Assembly (NCBI GenBank): GCA_017590115.1
Contig: JAGGNK010012559.1
Span: forward strand, 3,889,236-3,953,235
Length of the DNA stretch: 64,000 bases
Direction: 5' to 3'
Source: Montifringilla adamsi
Lineage: Eukaryota > Chordata > Aves > Passeriformes > Passeridae
Shown piece by piece: positions 25,701 to 40,700 of the stretch. A program made the position numbers and the translations under genes. Under the pieces are notes generated by a model. It saw only the letters and a program-made list of their open reading frames with translations. It was not told the DNA's origin and did no database searches. Numbering within the stretch: the stretch's first letter is position 1; every line of letters begins with the position of its first letter.

Positions 25701-28700
25701 TGCCCAGCAGCATCTCCTGGGGCAGGCACGCAGGGAGCTGTGTGTGTCAGCTCACCTTGCTTTGAAGAGTGATTCCAAAATAAATTTCCTCTTGCTGTAA
25801 CAATTCAGTTATTACATAAAAATGCCACTGCAATCCTCCTGCTTCATGTTGGCCAACTGCATGGCTTCAGGAAAACGAAATCACAGCTAGAGTAAATGAG
25901 CCCCAGTTTGTGGTCCCTGTCTTCAGGGGCTGTCTTATCCCACCTTTCTCTTCTTTTAGCTCCACTCACTGCAGTTTTGAACCTGGATCTTCTCTTATAT
26001 TTGCCACATCAACAGCCTTGGTACTTAAATGCTGTAGCTAAATCTGGTGTTAACTGGTGTTCAGCTGGGGTAGAAATGGCCTGTCTGCTCTGGAGGAAGA
26101 ACATGGAGAAACACTTCAGAAGAGAGAGGGGTAGCTGTAAAAATTCCTGCTTCTAGAAAAACAAACCAGGGATTTTTCAGCCTCCCTAACTGTGGAGGAG
26201 GAGAAAGGCAACTTAAAACTGCCATTCAGTGTTCAGGTCAAACTCAGACAACTTCTTCCTTTACAGATCCACACAGGAACATCAGCACCAGAATCATCAG
26301 TGCTGGCTACGTTCTCCAGCCCTGCAGCACTGGACTTGACAGCTCCAGGGAAGACTGAGAAGCCTGGGCAGCCTGATGATGCCCACCCTCAGTTTCCCAC
26401 AGCCAGCCCTGTGCCAGTGAAAAGCACAGCAAAGGCACAGGCAGCACCTTCTGTGCCCAGCAGAGCCCCCACAAATGGCAGTGTTCCTACAGCCCAGAGC
26501 AGCACTGCTGCAGCCCCAAGCACTGCTGCCACCACTCCAGGTGAGGACTTGCAGGACTCCAGCAAATGTCACCTGCTCAGGCTTTTTCAAGCCACAGCAG
26601 TGTGGAAAAATAGTAGACAATTATGGTACCTTGGAGAAAATACTGAGGCATCTGTGTCAGCACACGTGCTGTTGGATCCTAGTAATTCCTAAGGTCTGGA
26701 ATGGGACTGGAGCATCATAAATCTGCATGTGACCATTGCATGTGAGGACAGCTGGGAACTAATGAGGATATCTTAGTTCCCAAAGTGAAGGCTGAGATGT
26801 GATGCAGGGCAGAGTCCTGGGAAGTGTTTTTCCAGTAGCCTTGGCACACTGCAATTCATCAAATCGAGCAGAAATCTTAATGTGTGCTCAAAAAAGGGTG
26901 TAACTGATTATTTTCTGTCCCTGAAGTGTCACTGCACAGTTCAGCCGTGGAGAACAGAGTACTTGGCTGTTAGCCCATGCTTTGCTCTGCAGCATGATGG
27001 TGTTTCTGTTCACACTGGTATTTCCTAAAACAGACTGTTGAAAATGCACAAAGGCCAAAATGCCCTTTGGCAGCTCTGTTCCCTCAGCCAGGCTGTCAGC
27101 TCTCCCTGTGGGGATGGCTGAGCACAGGGAATGGCGTGTACTGCTCGTGTGGTGTCTCAGAATTCACTTCATCCAGTGTGCTGAAGCAGTCACAGCTGAA
27201 TTTCTTTTGAATGTAGGGTGCCTTTCCCTTACAAGGGAACAAATGGAGAGTGTAAGGGAAGCGCTGCATGCAAAGATGGTTTTGGCAGGAAGCTCATTGG
27301 CTGCTTGTGCTGACAAGTTAATGTTTTTTTTTTATTATTTATTTACTTTAAGGTCTTACCCTAGCTAAAACTGGAAAATATGCTTTAAACATCTTCATTG
27401 GTTTGTCAGGGCCTCCTGGTTTTGCTAACCAATCCAAAGATGATGTAAAGAATAGTTTTTCCAAGGTTTTTTATCTGTTTGTCTGGGTTTTGTTTTTATT
27501 ATTTCCTAATGAGATGTGATTGGTTTTTGCCTTGGAACTCTTTGAAGGTGAAAGATTGATGGAGTATTTGAGAGGGGAAAAAAAGAGTGGTTAATTCCAC
27601 TAGCTATTAAAATTGGAAGAAAGATAAATAATAGATAATAAAGGTGGGGAAATAGCTGAATGTCTGAGGTCCTTTTTTCCCATTTTTTTAATTTGGGTGT
27701 TTTGTGCATACCTCTGAAACATTGTCTTTGACAGGGTCAAACTAAAGAAAGAATATTTTCTATGCATAATTCCCAGGTCCATTAATAAAAAGACAAATAT
27801 AAAGCAAAGGGGAAGGAAAGAGAGAGATGAGGAGGCCAAGAGGTGTTTTTAAGAAATATGTTGAACTTTCTGGTTATCTTAATGCTAATAAAAAGCAGAA
27901 AAAATATGTCCCTGGCTATAGTTTTCAAGGTTATCCTGTAGTTTTTAGAAGGAACCTGTCAGTTTATTTGAAATGGAATGGCAAGAAAATTCTTGAGTGG
28001 GGGTGGAAAAGAAAATACAAATAAAAGGACCAGGTTTGTATCTTGAGCTTCCATACCCAGAGTGGCAGCTATGCTAGTTTAAAAAAATTCTCTTAGCCCT
28101 CAAGCAGTTTTTCAAAAAAGAAATTCTGTGGATTCTTTATATATTTGTGAAGTTCTGGAATTGCAGTTTGGAAGTAGCAGTGTTTGTCTTGCTGTGCCAC
28201 GAGCCTGCAGCTGAGTTCTCTGCCAAAAAGCTGTCAAGTGAAACCCTTCCCATCCTGCTGGACCTGGGTGAAGAGACTCCCTGTGCAGGGCCCAAGGGCC
28301 ACGTTTCAGCACAGTATCTGCAAAGACAGAGGTGACTGAGTAATTTTGGGCTTGTCTAAAAATTGTAAACCCCCATTAGTGCTTGTGCATTGACAAGGAG
28401 AGCAAAACCTGAAATGGGAGGGCTCTTGAGGAACAGGATGTTTACAAAATACATCATCATTTATAGCTGGGGTTTATTCCATAAACTGAAACCAAGGTGG
28501 GTTTTTTTTCCCTGTTCCTCTCCAATTCTGTGTTTATCTCTTTCAGCTATGAAGGAGCTGGTGGTTTCTGCTGGAGACAGTGTTGAAGTGACCCTGCCAA
28601 AGAATGAAGTTCAGCTGAATGCATTTGTGCTCCCTGAACCACCACCTGGTAAAGCTTCCCTGGGAATTCTGCTAAGGGTTTGGGATGTGAAAAGGCAAAC

Positions 28701-31700
28701 AGTCATTATGTGTGGCATGTAGTAAGGGCAGTCTTGAAAATGTCTTTTGTCAGAGAGCACTTTCCTGTGAAAGTTTTTCATACTCAGCTATTACCTTGTG
28801 CTGCCTCTCAGAGAAAATAGTGAGGCACAAAAAAAATGGAAAGTGCTGCAAAGCCAGTGGATTTGGGAGATTGTGGGAAGAGATGGGAGAAGAGATGGCA
28901 CATTCTCAGGGTGGTGTGTGAGGAAGAATTGGACTTTTAGGACTTTTAGCATCTATTCTTGATATTTGCTGATAGGAACTGAGCTGTATTAGCAAGTGAT
29001 TGAAATCTGAATTGGTGTATTTGCCTGCTGAGAAACACATTCTATACACTCCTCATTTCATCTTGCAAATTGTTGGCAGGTATTTTTAAAGTTCTTATTT
29101 TAACTCTGTCCACTGTGGCAGTGGGAGCTGTAGAGGCAGGTGTGTTCCATGTTGTGTGGCAGCAGGGATTGATTCATTCCTGTTCAAAAATTCCTGTGGC
29201 ATTCCTGTGTCTGCAGGATCTGAGAAGGCTTTTCTCTCTTATTATCCTGGAGCTGTGATTGTTCCAAAGCTCTTTATTGCCTTGGAGGCTGAAAGATGGG
29301 TTTTGATCCAGAGTAAATGAGTTTAGAAGCACAGATTGTCTCTTTTCCTGGGTATGTTCCCAAAAAGCTACAGCCCAAGCTGTCTCATTTCTCCACAGTG
29401 CAGCAGAATGTGCCTTGTAAATGTTTAATACCTTTGCAGTTCTTTAGCGTGGCAGAAAGACAGGCTTTGAAAACAAACATCTGGACTTTTTCTTTTTTTT
29501 TTTTTTCTTTTAAGGAACCACATATTCCTATGAGTGGGAGTTGATTACTCATCCAAAAGACTACAGTGGAGTAATGGCAGAGAAGCACTCCCAGACCCTG
29601 AAGTTGTCTAAGGTAAAGCTTTGGCTACTTCATATCTTGTTGTGTTAAATGCCAGGTGGAGAAGATGGGGACCCCAGCAGCCAGGAAAAACTTGTATGGG
29701 ATTTCAGGATGAATAGGAAATTGCATGATGGGCAGGCAGCCAACATTTGACTGCAAGCCCTCTTCTGAGGCTCTTAGAAAAAGGAGATTGATCTGGTACG
29801 AGGGAAGGAAGAAATTGATTTCAGGAGGTACAAGCTGCCTACAAGCAGTGTGACAAGGCACACAAATGGCACAATTTAACAGTAACGAGGGGTGGGAATA
29901 TTCCTGAAACAGTGTGGTAGGCTGTTTAGGTCTGAGCCTTGTACTGCCCACTGGAAGAGAGTCTTGCTGCTTCCATTAATGAGAGTCCTGCAATACCTCG
30001 TGGCATGTCCCTGGCTGCTGCTCTCAGACAAGCTCTAACAGGGAAAGGGTTGCCAGTTCCTGAACGTGGGGATTCTTAACAAGGAAATTACTCTAAGTAC
30101 TGTGAATATACAGTTCTGTACTTGAGACATTCCTTTGAGCAGCCTGGATTCTGCTGCACTCAGAAAAAAATCTACAGGCTTTATTAAGGATATTATGCAG
30201 AGCCAAACCTTTGGAAAGGAGTGTGCAGGTCTCTGTCAGGGCTTCAGCCTTTTGGGTATCAAGATTGTTATCACCATCCAGTGGATGATGAAGAGGTGAC
30301 TGCCTGGCTCATGTCACCTGGAAGGAAAAGAAGAAACACTTGCACTTATAAAAATACACAAGAAGAGATTTTCTTCTTACATGCAACCTTTTTCACCTCA
30401 AATGCAATCTGCTAGTTCAGATTCTTGTGGCCAGACAACCTGAACTAATCTCTGTTATCTCTCTTCCATTTGCCTTTTGTTGCTGGAAAATAAAGCTTGA
30501 CTGATAATCCTGTGGCAGAGAGAAATACGAGTCTTTGCTTTCTACATAGCCATTGTAAACTAAAATATCTGTAATACCATTTTGGCCTGGAAACCCTCCT
30601 TTGCTGTGTATGCAGAGGCTGAAGCACAATTGCCTGGGTGCTCCTGTGCCAAAGCACAGGAACTTGACCTTCCAGTAGGTCCTGACAAGGTGCCACCGAC
30701 CTGTAGTGGTAATAATAATAATCCTTTGTGCTTGTTTCCAGCTTACTGTTGGCCTGTACGAGTTCAAAGTCGTTGTGGATGGGGAGAATGCTCATGGAGA
30801 GGGATATGTGAATGTAACAGTGAATCCAAGTGAGTGCTGGGATTGGATTTTCCTTGACTTCACCTGTCAGTGACATGCAAAGGCAGCTGTACCATGGGGT
30901 TAGATTATTTGGTTTGGTGTGGTGATAGTTCATTGTGCTGTGAACTTGCAGCATATGTGTATATATATATATACACACACACGTATATATGTGTATATAT
31001 TAAATAATTTCCTGAGATCAGAAGCTGTTGCTAACACACAGCTATTTTTGCTGTACTGTATCAAGCCAACCACTTGATAAAAGAGCTCTGATCCTGATAG
31101 GGAAGTGCTCAGCAAACACCTCACCCTGAAAGGCCACTGCTTCCATAAAAACTAGCTGCAGTCTGACAAAAAGCTTATAGCAGCAGGAGCAAAAACTGAA
31201 GAGAAGCCAGAGCTTTGAAGCTCCTTTGGAGGTTCCTTTCTTTCCAGTCCATAAGGAATATCATTCCCAACCACAGGCAGGTTAAGTCAAATCTCTTTCC
31301 ATATTTTAAGATGTGGTTTGCAGATGAGCAGGTGGAGATACAGCATCTTGTGCTGACTGCCTCACTTTTTAGGTGGCCTGTGTAAAGAGACAACCACAGG
31401 TGTCAATAAAACCCCTTCATTTTGCAGTCTTCAGCAAGAGTTCTTGTACAAGCTTTGTGGGTAAAGAAGGGCTCTTGCACTCCCTAAATTAGCAAGTGTG
31501 TGGCTGGTCTTCTGGGTGCTGTGGCTGATCATTTCCTTATAAGCAGTGACTTTGCAGCTGGCAGCTTGCACCAAAATCCTTCACTTTTCAGAGCAGCAGC
31601 CACACTGTGGCAAGAAGCTGTAGGTGCTTGACCCAGTAGGGAAAAACTGATGCAGTGCAGCCTTCCCAGAGCACTGGTGTGCTGGCTGTTCACCTCCACG

Positions 31701-34700
31701 CTGTTTGAACCCCCTTTTGCTAGCATAGATTCCCCAGGCTGGTATAGAACGTGCTGGAAGCACAAATCACTGATAATTGCTGGTAGTTTTGCAGTTCCTT
31801 GGCCAGGGCTTTCTGCCTGTAGTGTCATGGTAACAGCTGGGTTGTTGTTGCAGAGCCCCGGGTGAATCAGCCTCCTGTTGCCATCGTGTCCCCACAGTTC
31901 CAGGAAATCTCCCTGCCAACCATTTCCACTCTTATCGACGGCAGCAGTGAGTACCTGCAGGTTTAAGTGCAGCATCCAGCAGGGGGGCTTTGTGTTTGGT
32001 CCTGGGCTGGCCTTTTGCATAAAGGTTAAGAGAAACAGTGACACTGTCAAACACAGTTCAGTGAAAAGAATTAGCCTCTCTGGCCAGGAGAGCAGAACAC
32101 ACACAACAGCACCTCTCCATGCTCCTTTTGAAGGGCACTGGCCTGAGCCAATCTCCTAAAAAAGGAAAAGCTCTGGAGGTTGCTGCTTGGAATAAATTAA
32201 AAAAAAAATTACTGTCAGTCAAAATTACTGGGCTCTTGGCTAAACTTCAAATGTGTAAGTTACTGACAGGACACCTTCAGTGATCCTGGCCTGCACTAGA
32301 GCTTTTCAGGAGTTCCTTTATACAAATTCAGGTTGTCTTAGCCCCAACTAGGATTGATTTGTTACAGTTTGGGTGTCTGAGCATAACAGAGACTCTGGGC
32401 TTCAACCAAAAATATCTTTTCCCACTAAGTCCAGGGCAGAAGTAGGGACTGACCATCTGGAATCTGTGAAGCAGCATTTTCCAACTCCTTGTGTGTGTGT
32501 GTTTTCCTCAATTACTGAAACAGAAAGCACTGATGATGATAAAATTATCAGCTACCACTGGGAAGAGCTGAAGGGTCCCCTGCGGGAGGAGAAGGTCTCC
32601 AGTGACACTCCCATACTGACACTGACCAACCTGGTACCTGGGAATTACACTTTCAGGTAGGTCACACCTGGCAGAGTCCATCAGTTCTCATCCCTTAAGA
32701 GTGAAATAGATGAGATTCCTGAAGTGTTTATCTGGTTAAAAAAAACCAAAAAAACCACCAACACAAAACATGGAGAGAACTCCATTTTGTGATGTTCCCT
32801 CTCTCCATTCCTACACTTCAAAGTAGTTTTGTTGCTTTGCACTTCAGGAGAGATAAACTGTCCAGCTACTTCTTATTCTTGACTTGTAGCCCTGGTTAAG
32901 ATGATGGCTGGTCTGTCAGTGCTACAAAATGTCTCTTGAAATGTCAAATCTAAACTCTTTGGGTAAAGGCTTAGGAAGAAATGCAGTCTTCAAATCCAGT
33001 TTTTAAATGCAATGTGTTTGTCTCAGATAAGTGAATGAGGTCTCGTGGTTTGATGCACAACCTGGGCAATAGGTCGTAGCTGATGTTACTTTTGTATTTG
33101 TCCTGTGTTTTTCCTTTGGCCTGTATTTTGGTGTGATGTCCATCACTGCACCAGCAGTTCTGTTTAAAGTAAAATAACCTGGAGTACCTCTTACTGAACA
33201 CTGCTTTCTTGTTAAGCAGTTGGCATGAACTAATCAGATTCATGTTCAGGTGTAGATTTAGCAAAAAGCAGTTGTGTTTTGTGGTACCAGCCTACCTGAG
33301 GAGATGTGCTGTGTCCAGGCCACTTGTGGGTTAGTAATGCACTTCTGTGTTTCACCTTGGAACTGGTTCTTAGATTTCAAGCGGGAGGTGGGTGTGACTG
33401 TTGAATTCCTTGCATCACTTTGAGGCTGATAATTGGACATTTGGAGGAAGTTTCTATTCAGAAAAGGCTGTATTCAGCTTTGGTCACCATCACTTTCCAG
33501 TGCTTTCACTTCTTTTTTCCCTCTTCAGTCTAACAGTCGTGGACTCAGATGGTGCCAGCAACTCCACCACTGCCAACCTGACTGTGAAGAAGGCAGTGGA
33601 TTATCCTCCAGTGGCCAATGCTGGCCCAAACCAGGTGATCACCCTGCCCCAGAACTCCATCACGCTCTACGGCAACCAGAGCACGGACGACCACAGCATC
33701 GTCAGCTACGAGTGGCTGCTCAGCCCCAACAGCAAAGGGAAGGTGATGGAGATGCAGGTCAGTGCAGGTCTCCAGTGTTCCACCTGGACTGCTCACTAGC
33801 TGGGCTTTTATCTATAATCAAACCAGTTTTAATGGACTGTTAGCAAATGTCTTTTTGAATCATACAGAGCAAATGTGTGATGATTAAGTTAAATCCTTGT
33901 GAAGCTGGTGTTGGTTTAGTGGCTGAGCTGGTGCACCAGCCTCACCACTGGCATCCTGTTCCTTTCTTGAGCAATGCAATTTTAAATCCTGCTGAAGAAA
34001 GGGGATTGAGAGAGGTGGGAACTTTAGAGCTGAATCTTGGAGTCTAAATTCTGCTGATACTGGCCAGACTCTTCTCAGTGCTAAACAGTAAATGTTGAAA
34101 CTTGTTTCTGTGTCATCATTTTTCTTTTAAAGATTATTACTTTCAAATGTATAGAATAAGAAAGTCCATGAATTAGGTTGACAATGTGTGGGATTTGCAC
34201 AGGGCTCCCCAGAGATTTTACTGGAGCTGGGAACCACTGAATCCCTAAAGGTCTGCTTGTATGGCATTACTTCTATTATGTCCCACAACAGTGTCCTTGT
34301 AGTGTGCATAAATTTAGTTGCAAGAGCTTTGCATGCTGAAGTGGCACAGACTCCTGCTCCCATAGCAGGATTTGGTAATAACCCCCTAGAATGTGCTGGT
34401 AATAGTTACTTTAGAATCAGAGTCTTCTGGTCCAACATTATCTGCATGAGGATTGCTTTTAATCCATGAAAATCTTTTCTCACAGGGTGTGAGGACACCA
34501 GTCTTGCAGCTCTCTGCAATGCAGGAAGGTGATTACACCTACCAGCTCATAGTGACTGATTCTGCTGGGCACCAGTCCACTGCAGAGGTCACTGTGATAG
34601 TCCAGCCAGGTAAGCTGCCTTTACCTGCTGTTGCTGCTTCCCTTCCAGGGGTTGGTGTGAGCAGCAGTCTGTCAGCAACCTCTAGATCTTAGAGTGACTT

Positions 34701-37700
34701 TTAGAAAAGCTGCTCTGATTTAGGAACGTTCTGGGCTGGTATATTGCTGATAAATGAGCAGAAGAAAGACTGTAGGAATATTGCCTTTGTGGACCGTTCT
34801 CTTATTTTACACAGTGTAACCTAATGGATATTTTCTTACAATAAAAGCAGGATTGTATTTCCAAACAGCTGTGTCTGCCCACAGTGCTGGGTCCTGGGAC
34901 AAGGGCAGGAAAAGTGGAGCAGTACTGAGAGAATGAGAGCAAAAATCAGAATTCCTAGTTTTCAGTCTCATTTTATTGTGATGTGTGAATGAAATGCTTA
35001 TGGGATTTCTTGACTGCTTTTAACCTCACTTTATCTGAGTACAAGGTAGTGGGCAAGGGATGTGCTGGGGATCATGGAGAAAACCTTAATGGTGGTGTTT
35101 TAAGCTTCACCTTTATGGTGTGTGTTTGAGAAATCCTGCATTCTTTTCCAGAGAACAACAAGCCCCCAAAGGCAGATGCTGGTCCAGATAAAGAACTGAC
35201 TCTTCCTGTGGACAGCACCACTCTAGATGGCAGCAAGAGCTCGGATGACCAGAAGATAGTCTTCTATCTTTGGGAAAAAACACGGTGTGTATCGCTTTCC
35301 ATGTGCTTGTGTATCCAAATCTTTCATTTCAAGCACCCCCACACCTCCCTTGTGTTCAGTCATGGTCACATGGGGCCTGACAAGCTTTACCAATGACCTA
35401 AATAAGACAAGGATTTATGTTTGATTGGAAAGAATTGGAGTTTTCTTTGAGCATGAGAAATAACTTTGCCTTCATCTCTAGGCGTGGCTCCCACTCTGAG
35501 CGTGGTGTGGCTCAGCTGTGTTTCCATTCACAGAAATGGAGCTTGGGCTTGGTCATGGAGAGACTGAGCCCTGTAATCAAACAACAGCAGGGCCTCTTAA
35601 CTCGATGCTTTTGCAGTTTGTTTAAAGGAGGCAGAGTTCCCTTCCGCTCTAAATTCCCTGAAATGCTTTATAGAATTCAGGAAAAGGCCTATGAACAACT
35701 TGCAGTAGCTTTTTCTGTTTGTTAATGCAAAGTCTGTTTAAAGACCTAGAAATGAAGATCTGTTATTGCTTTGCACCTTTTTTTTTTTAAACAAAATTGG
35801 CTCATTGTGCAGTTCACAGGCCAAGTTGCTGAAAGTACCACTATTTGTAAACAGCACCTAAGTGCTGTTATCAGTGTTCCTCTGGTTTAAAATTAACCAA
35901 AACATTAACCTGCCAGAAATTATGCTTTTTGTTCTGGATCCTGCACTTACTCGTTAGATTATCTTGCTGTTACTGGAGAACATAATTTTGATTTTTATAA
36001 TGGACTATTATTTCCAGGCTCCTGTTTGGAGTGAGGTTGCCTCCAGTGCTCTGTGCAAAGTTTAAACTTATCAAAAGCCCTGAAAAAGTTCCAAAACTAA
36101 CCAAACCCCTTGTGTCTTGGTTAGGGGTCCAGATGGTGTGAAGCTGGAGAATGCCAACAGCAGCATTGCCACTGTCACAGGCCTCCAGGTTGGGACATAT
36201 GAGTTCACTCTGACAGTGAAAGATGAGAGGAACCTGCAGAGCCAAAGCTCCGTCAATGTCATCGTCAAGGAAGGTACGTCCAGCCACAAGCAGAGCTGCT
36301 CACTCCCAGGTTATCTCTGAGCAATTCAGCAAAACCTGTGTTCAGAGACACAATAAAAGTAAGGAATGGAGGGAGACAATGTGGAGAGTGCTGAAGCGGC
36401 CTTGAGATTTGCCCTTTTCTGGAGGAATAGTGTTTTCAGCCTAATCCTGCAGTATTTCCCTTCTCTTCCCTAGGGTTAGACAGGGATTTCTGGAGTACAC
36501 TGCTAACCTAATGCAGTAATTTTTGGTTGGGCATTACAAGATCTTTCTTCAAGTGCTTTCTCTCTATTTATTTAGAGATAAACAAGCCACCCGTTGCAAA
36601 GATTGCTGGTAATGTTGTCATCACCTTGCCCACAAACACGGCAGAGCTGGATGGATCAAAGTCCTCTGATGATAAAGGGATTGTCAGCTACTTGTGGACC
36701 CGGGATGAGGGGAGCCCTGCAGCTGGGGTGAGCTTTCTTTTGTAAAGGATCACAAAAATCAGTGCAAGGTAGTGTTGACAGCTCCTGAGGAAATACAGAG
36801 CTCCTTGTTGGGCTGTTACTCTGTCATATCTTGAAATATGACAATACATGATGCTACTTTGATCCTTTGTTTCCTCATGCTTACTTTGTTCTTCCTTTCA
36901 GGAAGTCTTAAATAATTCAGACCATCATCCTGTCCTTCTGCTGTCCAATCTGGTAGAAGGGACCTACACATTTCACCTCAGAGTAACAGATGCCAAAGGA
37001 GAGAGTGATGTGGAAAGGACCACGGTGGAGGTCAAACCTGGTGAGTCTGGGTTTTGTGCTGTACCACATTTGCCTGCAGCCCTCTGGATACAGTGTACTG
37101 GGATTAAAATGTGTCATCTAGTCCAGTTTAGAACTGTTAACTGTAAATGTCAAAAGTTTTGGGGATGTGGTTATGTTTTCCTGTGGTTTTTGAGAGCTGA
37201 CTCTCACTGTTACCTGTGAAACCATACTTGTGTCCCTTCCCACAGTGCCACTCTGTAGTTCTGTGTTCAAATCAGAAACATCCTGGAAAGATAGCTAAAA
37301 ACCTGCCTTGTGCCTAGGCTGCTAAATAGAAACTCTGAAGATCTGTACTATCTACATTCTCTCTAGATCCTAGGAAAAATAACCTGGTGGAGATAATTCT
37401 GGATGTGAATGTGAGCCAGCTGACGGAGCGGCAGAAGGGGATGTTCATCCGGCAGATTGGGGTGCTGCTGGGGGTCCTGGACTCAGACATCACCGTGCAA
37501 AAGATCCAGCCATACACTGAACAAAGGTGGGATTCATCTGGGAGGGTACACAGCAAGGAATTGCTTGAGGGTTTGGAAAATCAAGGCCTTTTGGAAAGCA
37601 GATTGGATCATTGGAACATGTGGAGTTGTTGCTTAATGTTGATATTCCTGCTTGGATCAGAGTTGCCAAGCAGGTCTTGAATATCTTTCCCCTCTGGAGT

Positions 37701-40700
37701 TGGTGCATTGCCCTTGAAAACTGCTGCTGCTGATGTATTTTCACCTCAAACCTATAAAATAAGAACAAATCTGATTTGTTTTTTGAAAATTGTGGACACT
37801 GTGTGAAGGGATGTTCTGCAGCTGGAGAAGTAACAGGGCTTGGTGCAGGAGTTTGCTGAAACACAACACACCAGAGTGTGTAACAATCCCCCTCACCTTC
37901 ATGCCAAATTGGTAGCTCATACAATCACAGACTGGATTGGGTAGAAAGGGACCTTAAGGATCATCCAGTTCCAACCACACAGCCCCAGGCAGGGACATCT
38001 TCCACTAATTCTGCAGAAGCTTTATTGCCTACACAACTGCTTCAACTTAGTGTATGAAAAAATGTTGACAGCCAATGTAATTTCTGTTTGAAGAGATTAA
38101 AAAAGCTTAATTTTGATTGCTAATTGGCTTACAGAAAACTGCATTTATCCTAAACACATGGAAGTTGGCTGCTGAACAGGGGTGTAGGTCAGGGTGGTAT
38201 TGCCTACCAGGAGAGTGGCAGCAAGCCGTGAGTGGAAATCTCTTGAAACAAGTGCAATATTGCACTTAGTTTTTATTAAAAGGGGAGTAGTTTTAAAGTA
38301 CCTAAAGCATTGAAGAAGATTTAAGGGACATGCTTAAAGTCCTGCAGCAAGTCAGCAATAAATCTTGCTGTTACTGTACACCTGGCTGAGTGCTCTGATC
38401 TATTGATTCCTTTGTGTCCACGTGGCCTGCTGTAGCAGGAAAATCAGAATTCATTGTCCATGCAAACCTAGAGAGCTGAGAACAGAGGAGCCAGCACTTT
38501 CTGTTGTAACTGTAGCTCTCTGTCTCTGCCATGAGCAAGCCAGTCGCCCCTGAGTAAGACAAGTAAGGGATTCTTGTCATTAATGCTTCATGTGTTTATG
38601 TGTTCAAGCAGACAAAAGAGTGGGAAGTGTTATAAAGGAGCAGAGATTGTTTTCTGACAGATGGCTTTAAGATCCCATTTTTGCTTCCACTGTCAAAGTA
38701 ACTTGTGCTGTTTAAAAAAGAGCTTTTTCCTCTGACTCTTGGTTTGTTCTTTTTCACATACTCTGAGGGTTTCACTGATATGCCATTGACTCATAAGCTC
38801 ACTAGTGATAATAAATCCCAAATATTTCTGCATCCATTGTGAGTCTAAAGGATCCACAGGGCTCTGCAAGGTGAGCAAGCCATGAGGAACAAGGTATTCT
38901 ATCATAAAGTTAATGCAGTAAAGCTGCAGAATACAGAATCCTTCACACCTGGCTTGGTTTTGGGCTACAGCACTGGGTGCATTCAAACTCAACTTTGCAA
39001 AAGACTGTAAACTTCCACTCTTTGGTGCTGGAGCTCTGTGCTGAGCATGTAAATGGACCAAGTTTCAGGGTAGTAAAGTCTGAGAATCCCACAGCAAGGA
39101 AGGAAGGAGAGTATGAAAACAGCAATACCTTAAAGTTTGGGGATTTGGTGCTTAGCATGAACATGCAAAGATCTGCTTGATGTGCAAATTCAAGAATAGT
39201 GCAGCCCTAGCTTGGAAAATATGAATGGATCAGATATCTTGAAGGGTTTCAACTGCAGGACCAAGTCTGCCATTACTGCTTTCAAACAGAGCCAGAAGTC
39301 TGGTCTTCAAATAAATTTGGGATTCTGAGTAAGTCCCTCTAATGACAGACTGGAGAGTGTGGCTCTCCACCTTCCACCTGATGTTTGGAGAAGCAGCAGA
39401 TAATAATTCTTGCCTTTCTTCCAGCACGAAGATGGTGTTCTTTGTGCAGAACCAGCCTCCCCATCAGATATTCAAAGGACGAGAGGTGGCCTGGACGCTG
39501 AAGAACGAGCTGAGGAAACAACAGTCAGACTTCCTCATCTTCCGGGCCCTGGAGATTAACACAGTCAGTAAGTGAGAGTCTCTGGGGACAGACTGAACAT
39601 CTTTTACCTTCTTTTCAGCTGCCTGACAGAATAAGGGTGCTAAAAATGCCCACACACTTACACTCACTGCAGGAGCTTTCATGTTAATAAATGGGAAACA
39701 GAAAATTAAGTCTATTAGACTATTCACTAATCACTTATTTACCAATTAATTCCATCTATTCACTATTCAACTTCTTATAAATAATTACTTGCAGTGTTGC
39801 TGTGAAGATAAGAGTTCACAAAACCAAAAGCAGATTGATACTTATGAAACTAAGATACAGTGTTAATGGACTACAGCCACTGAAATGAGTGTCATCCTGA
39901 AAACAATAAACTGCACATCTTGGTAGCTGTGAACCCACTTGTTTCCTGTGCAGCACAAGCATCAGTCTGCAGGAAATGTTCCCCTTCTGTCATTGTTTTA
40001 CATCTTTACATTAGCACTGCTTTTCTTTTATGAGATCCATCCTGTGAGGATCATTTGCTGATCAGTTAGAGATTTGAAACTAGAATTGTGTAAAGTAATT
40101 ATTTTCATTACTTCCTGGTCTTACCATTTTGTGGCCTTCAGAAGCCATTTTTCAGTTCTGTTTGGTGCCTCCAAAGGATCTGTTTGTTTCTCGTCTGTCT
40201 CACAGGCGGGGTTTGAATTGGAAAATCAAAACTTTGTTTAAAAACATTTACTTGACTAATATATAAATTCCATCACTTGTATATCAAAATGAGGATTTAT
40301 TAGGCAAAATGTATGTTGCTGGTGAAGTGGGATGTTTCAGTTTGGCAGGAGGCCCAGGTGCTTACGTTTGCACTTCTCACCTCTTGTGATTACGCTGAGC
40401 TATGAATGAGCTACAGAGGGGCCACATTCAGGTCAGAGCCTGCAGGAGGGGTTGGCTGTACTGAACTATTTTGTCCCATTTTTGCCTCACCTGTGAGTCA
40501 TTTAATTCACCTTGCTGGTTTTGGCCCCCAGCCTGTCAGCTGAACTGCTCTGAGCACGGGCGCTGTGACTCCTTCACCAAGCGCTGCGTGTGTGACCCGT
40601 TCTGGATGGAGAACTTCCTCAGGGTGCAGATGGGGGACGGCGAGAGCAACTGCGGTACGTGAGCCCCCCGGGGTGGGCACCTTGGCAGAGGAACCCCTGT